Assembly: GCA_049970095.1 (NCBI GenBank)
Contig: JBMFNP010000069.1
Location: forward strand, 1 to 6,378
DNA length: 6,378 nucleotides
Reading direction: 5' to 3'
From: SKW197 sp049970095
GTDB lineage: Archaea; Thermoplasmatota; Thermoplasmata; Lutacidiplasmatales; SKW197
How positions within the stretch are numbered: the stretch's first letter is position 1; the number at the start of each line of letters is the position of its first letter. Both the position numbers and the translations under genes were made by a program. The notes under the pieces were generated by a model that had not been told where the DNA came from, did no database searches, and saw nothing but the letters and a program-made list of their open reading frames with translations. Positions 6,348 through 6,378 of the stretch are shown here, in pieces.

Positions 6348-6378
6348 TTAGCACAGGTACCGTAGGGTGTTAACCCCG

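Larger units (their letters stand above)
6252..6367 (+). repeat. Repeated GGTACCGTAGGG motif (two copies, 104 bases apart)
   Basis: GGTACCGTAGGG is found at 6252-6263 and 6356-6367. The sequences after each copy differ (AGAGGGTGAAACC against TGTTAACCCCG), though each can form a local hairpin beginning with its GGG. GGTACC is self-complementary, so the copies can pair with each other or with GGTACC at 6177-6182. Confidence 0.75.
6176..6378 (+). other. GC-rich, hairpin-rich sequence interrupting tRNA-Gln (long intron or inserted element; runs off window)
   Basis: At least 203 bases follow tRNA position 37, with about 59% G+C by my count, clearly richer than the AT-rich gap upstream. There is no ORF. 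In order it contains a 12-base direct repeat, a 7+5 bp hairpin, a 5 bp hairpin (CACCC/GGGTG, 6237-6249), a 9 bp hairpin, and an 8 bp hairpin with GTGA loop. GGTACC begins its second base (6177) and recurs at 6252 and 6356. I see no C/D or H/ACA guide RNA, SRP RNA, RNase P RNA or complete group I core. It is probably transcribed, because it lies behind the tRNA promoter. It may be a tRNA intron far longer than usual, or a dispersed palindromic repeat that landed in the tRNA or in its intron. Confidence 0.55.

Noticed and set aside
6315..6355. H/ACA guide RNA, from a stem-internal loop-stem ending near ACA (6353-6355)
   Set aside because: The ACA overlaps the lower stem, the 3' loop strand is only three bases, and there is no K-turn.

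Overview
The window looks like a piece of a euryarchaeal chromosome, and a Thermoplasmata-like lineage is my best guess. The signs are archaeal-type TATA boxes about 25-30 bases before most starts, little Shine-Dalgarno signal, a beta-CASP RNase of the archaeal CPSF type, an OGG1-type DNA glycosylase, a NosD-like surface protein with a PGF + membrane helix + basic tail, and a tRNA-Gln that begins with A1 as archaeal tRNA-Gln does. No marker here fixes the genus.

Layout from left to right. Positions 1-101 hold the 3' end of an unidentified + strand gene. A complete + strand aCPSF2-like beta-CASP ribonuclease follows (186-1409). It runs tail to tail, with a 4-base overlap, into a long - strand gene (1406-4282) for a secreted, cell-surface protein made of a right-handed beta-helix, three Ig-like domains, one fibronectin III domain and a C-terminal anchor. 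Upstream of that on the - strand is a two-gene operon joined by an ATGA overlap: a class II glutamine amidotransferase-like protein (5249-5965), then an OGG1-type 8-oxoguanine glycosylase/lyase (4356-5252). A 172-base divergent promoter region (5966-6137) separates this operon from a + strand tRNA-Gln(CUG) gene.

The most unusual part is the right edge. The tRNA-Gln gene reads normally from A1 to G37 (6138-6175) and then breaks exactly at 37/38, the standard archaeal intron position. It is followed by at least 203 bases of GC-rich (about 59% G+C) DNA carrying several strong hairpins, a 12-base direct repeat and recurring GGTACC motifs, with no ORF. The 3' half of the tRNA is not in the window. 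This could be an exceptionally long structured tRNA intron, an inserted repeat element, or a split-tRNA 5' half. The window alone cannot decide between them.

The genes do not form one obvious pathway. They cover RNA processing or decay, surface or adhesion functions, oxidative DNA repair coupled to an amidotransferase-fold enzyme, and a translation RNA.
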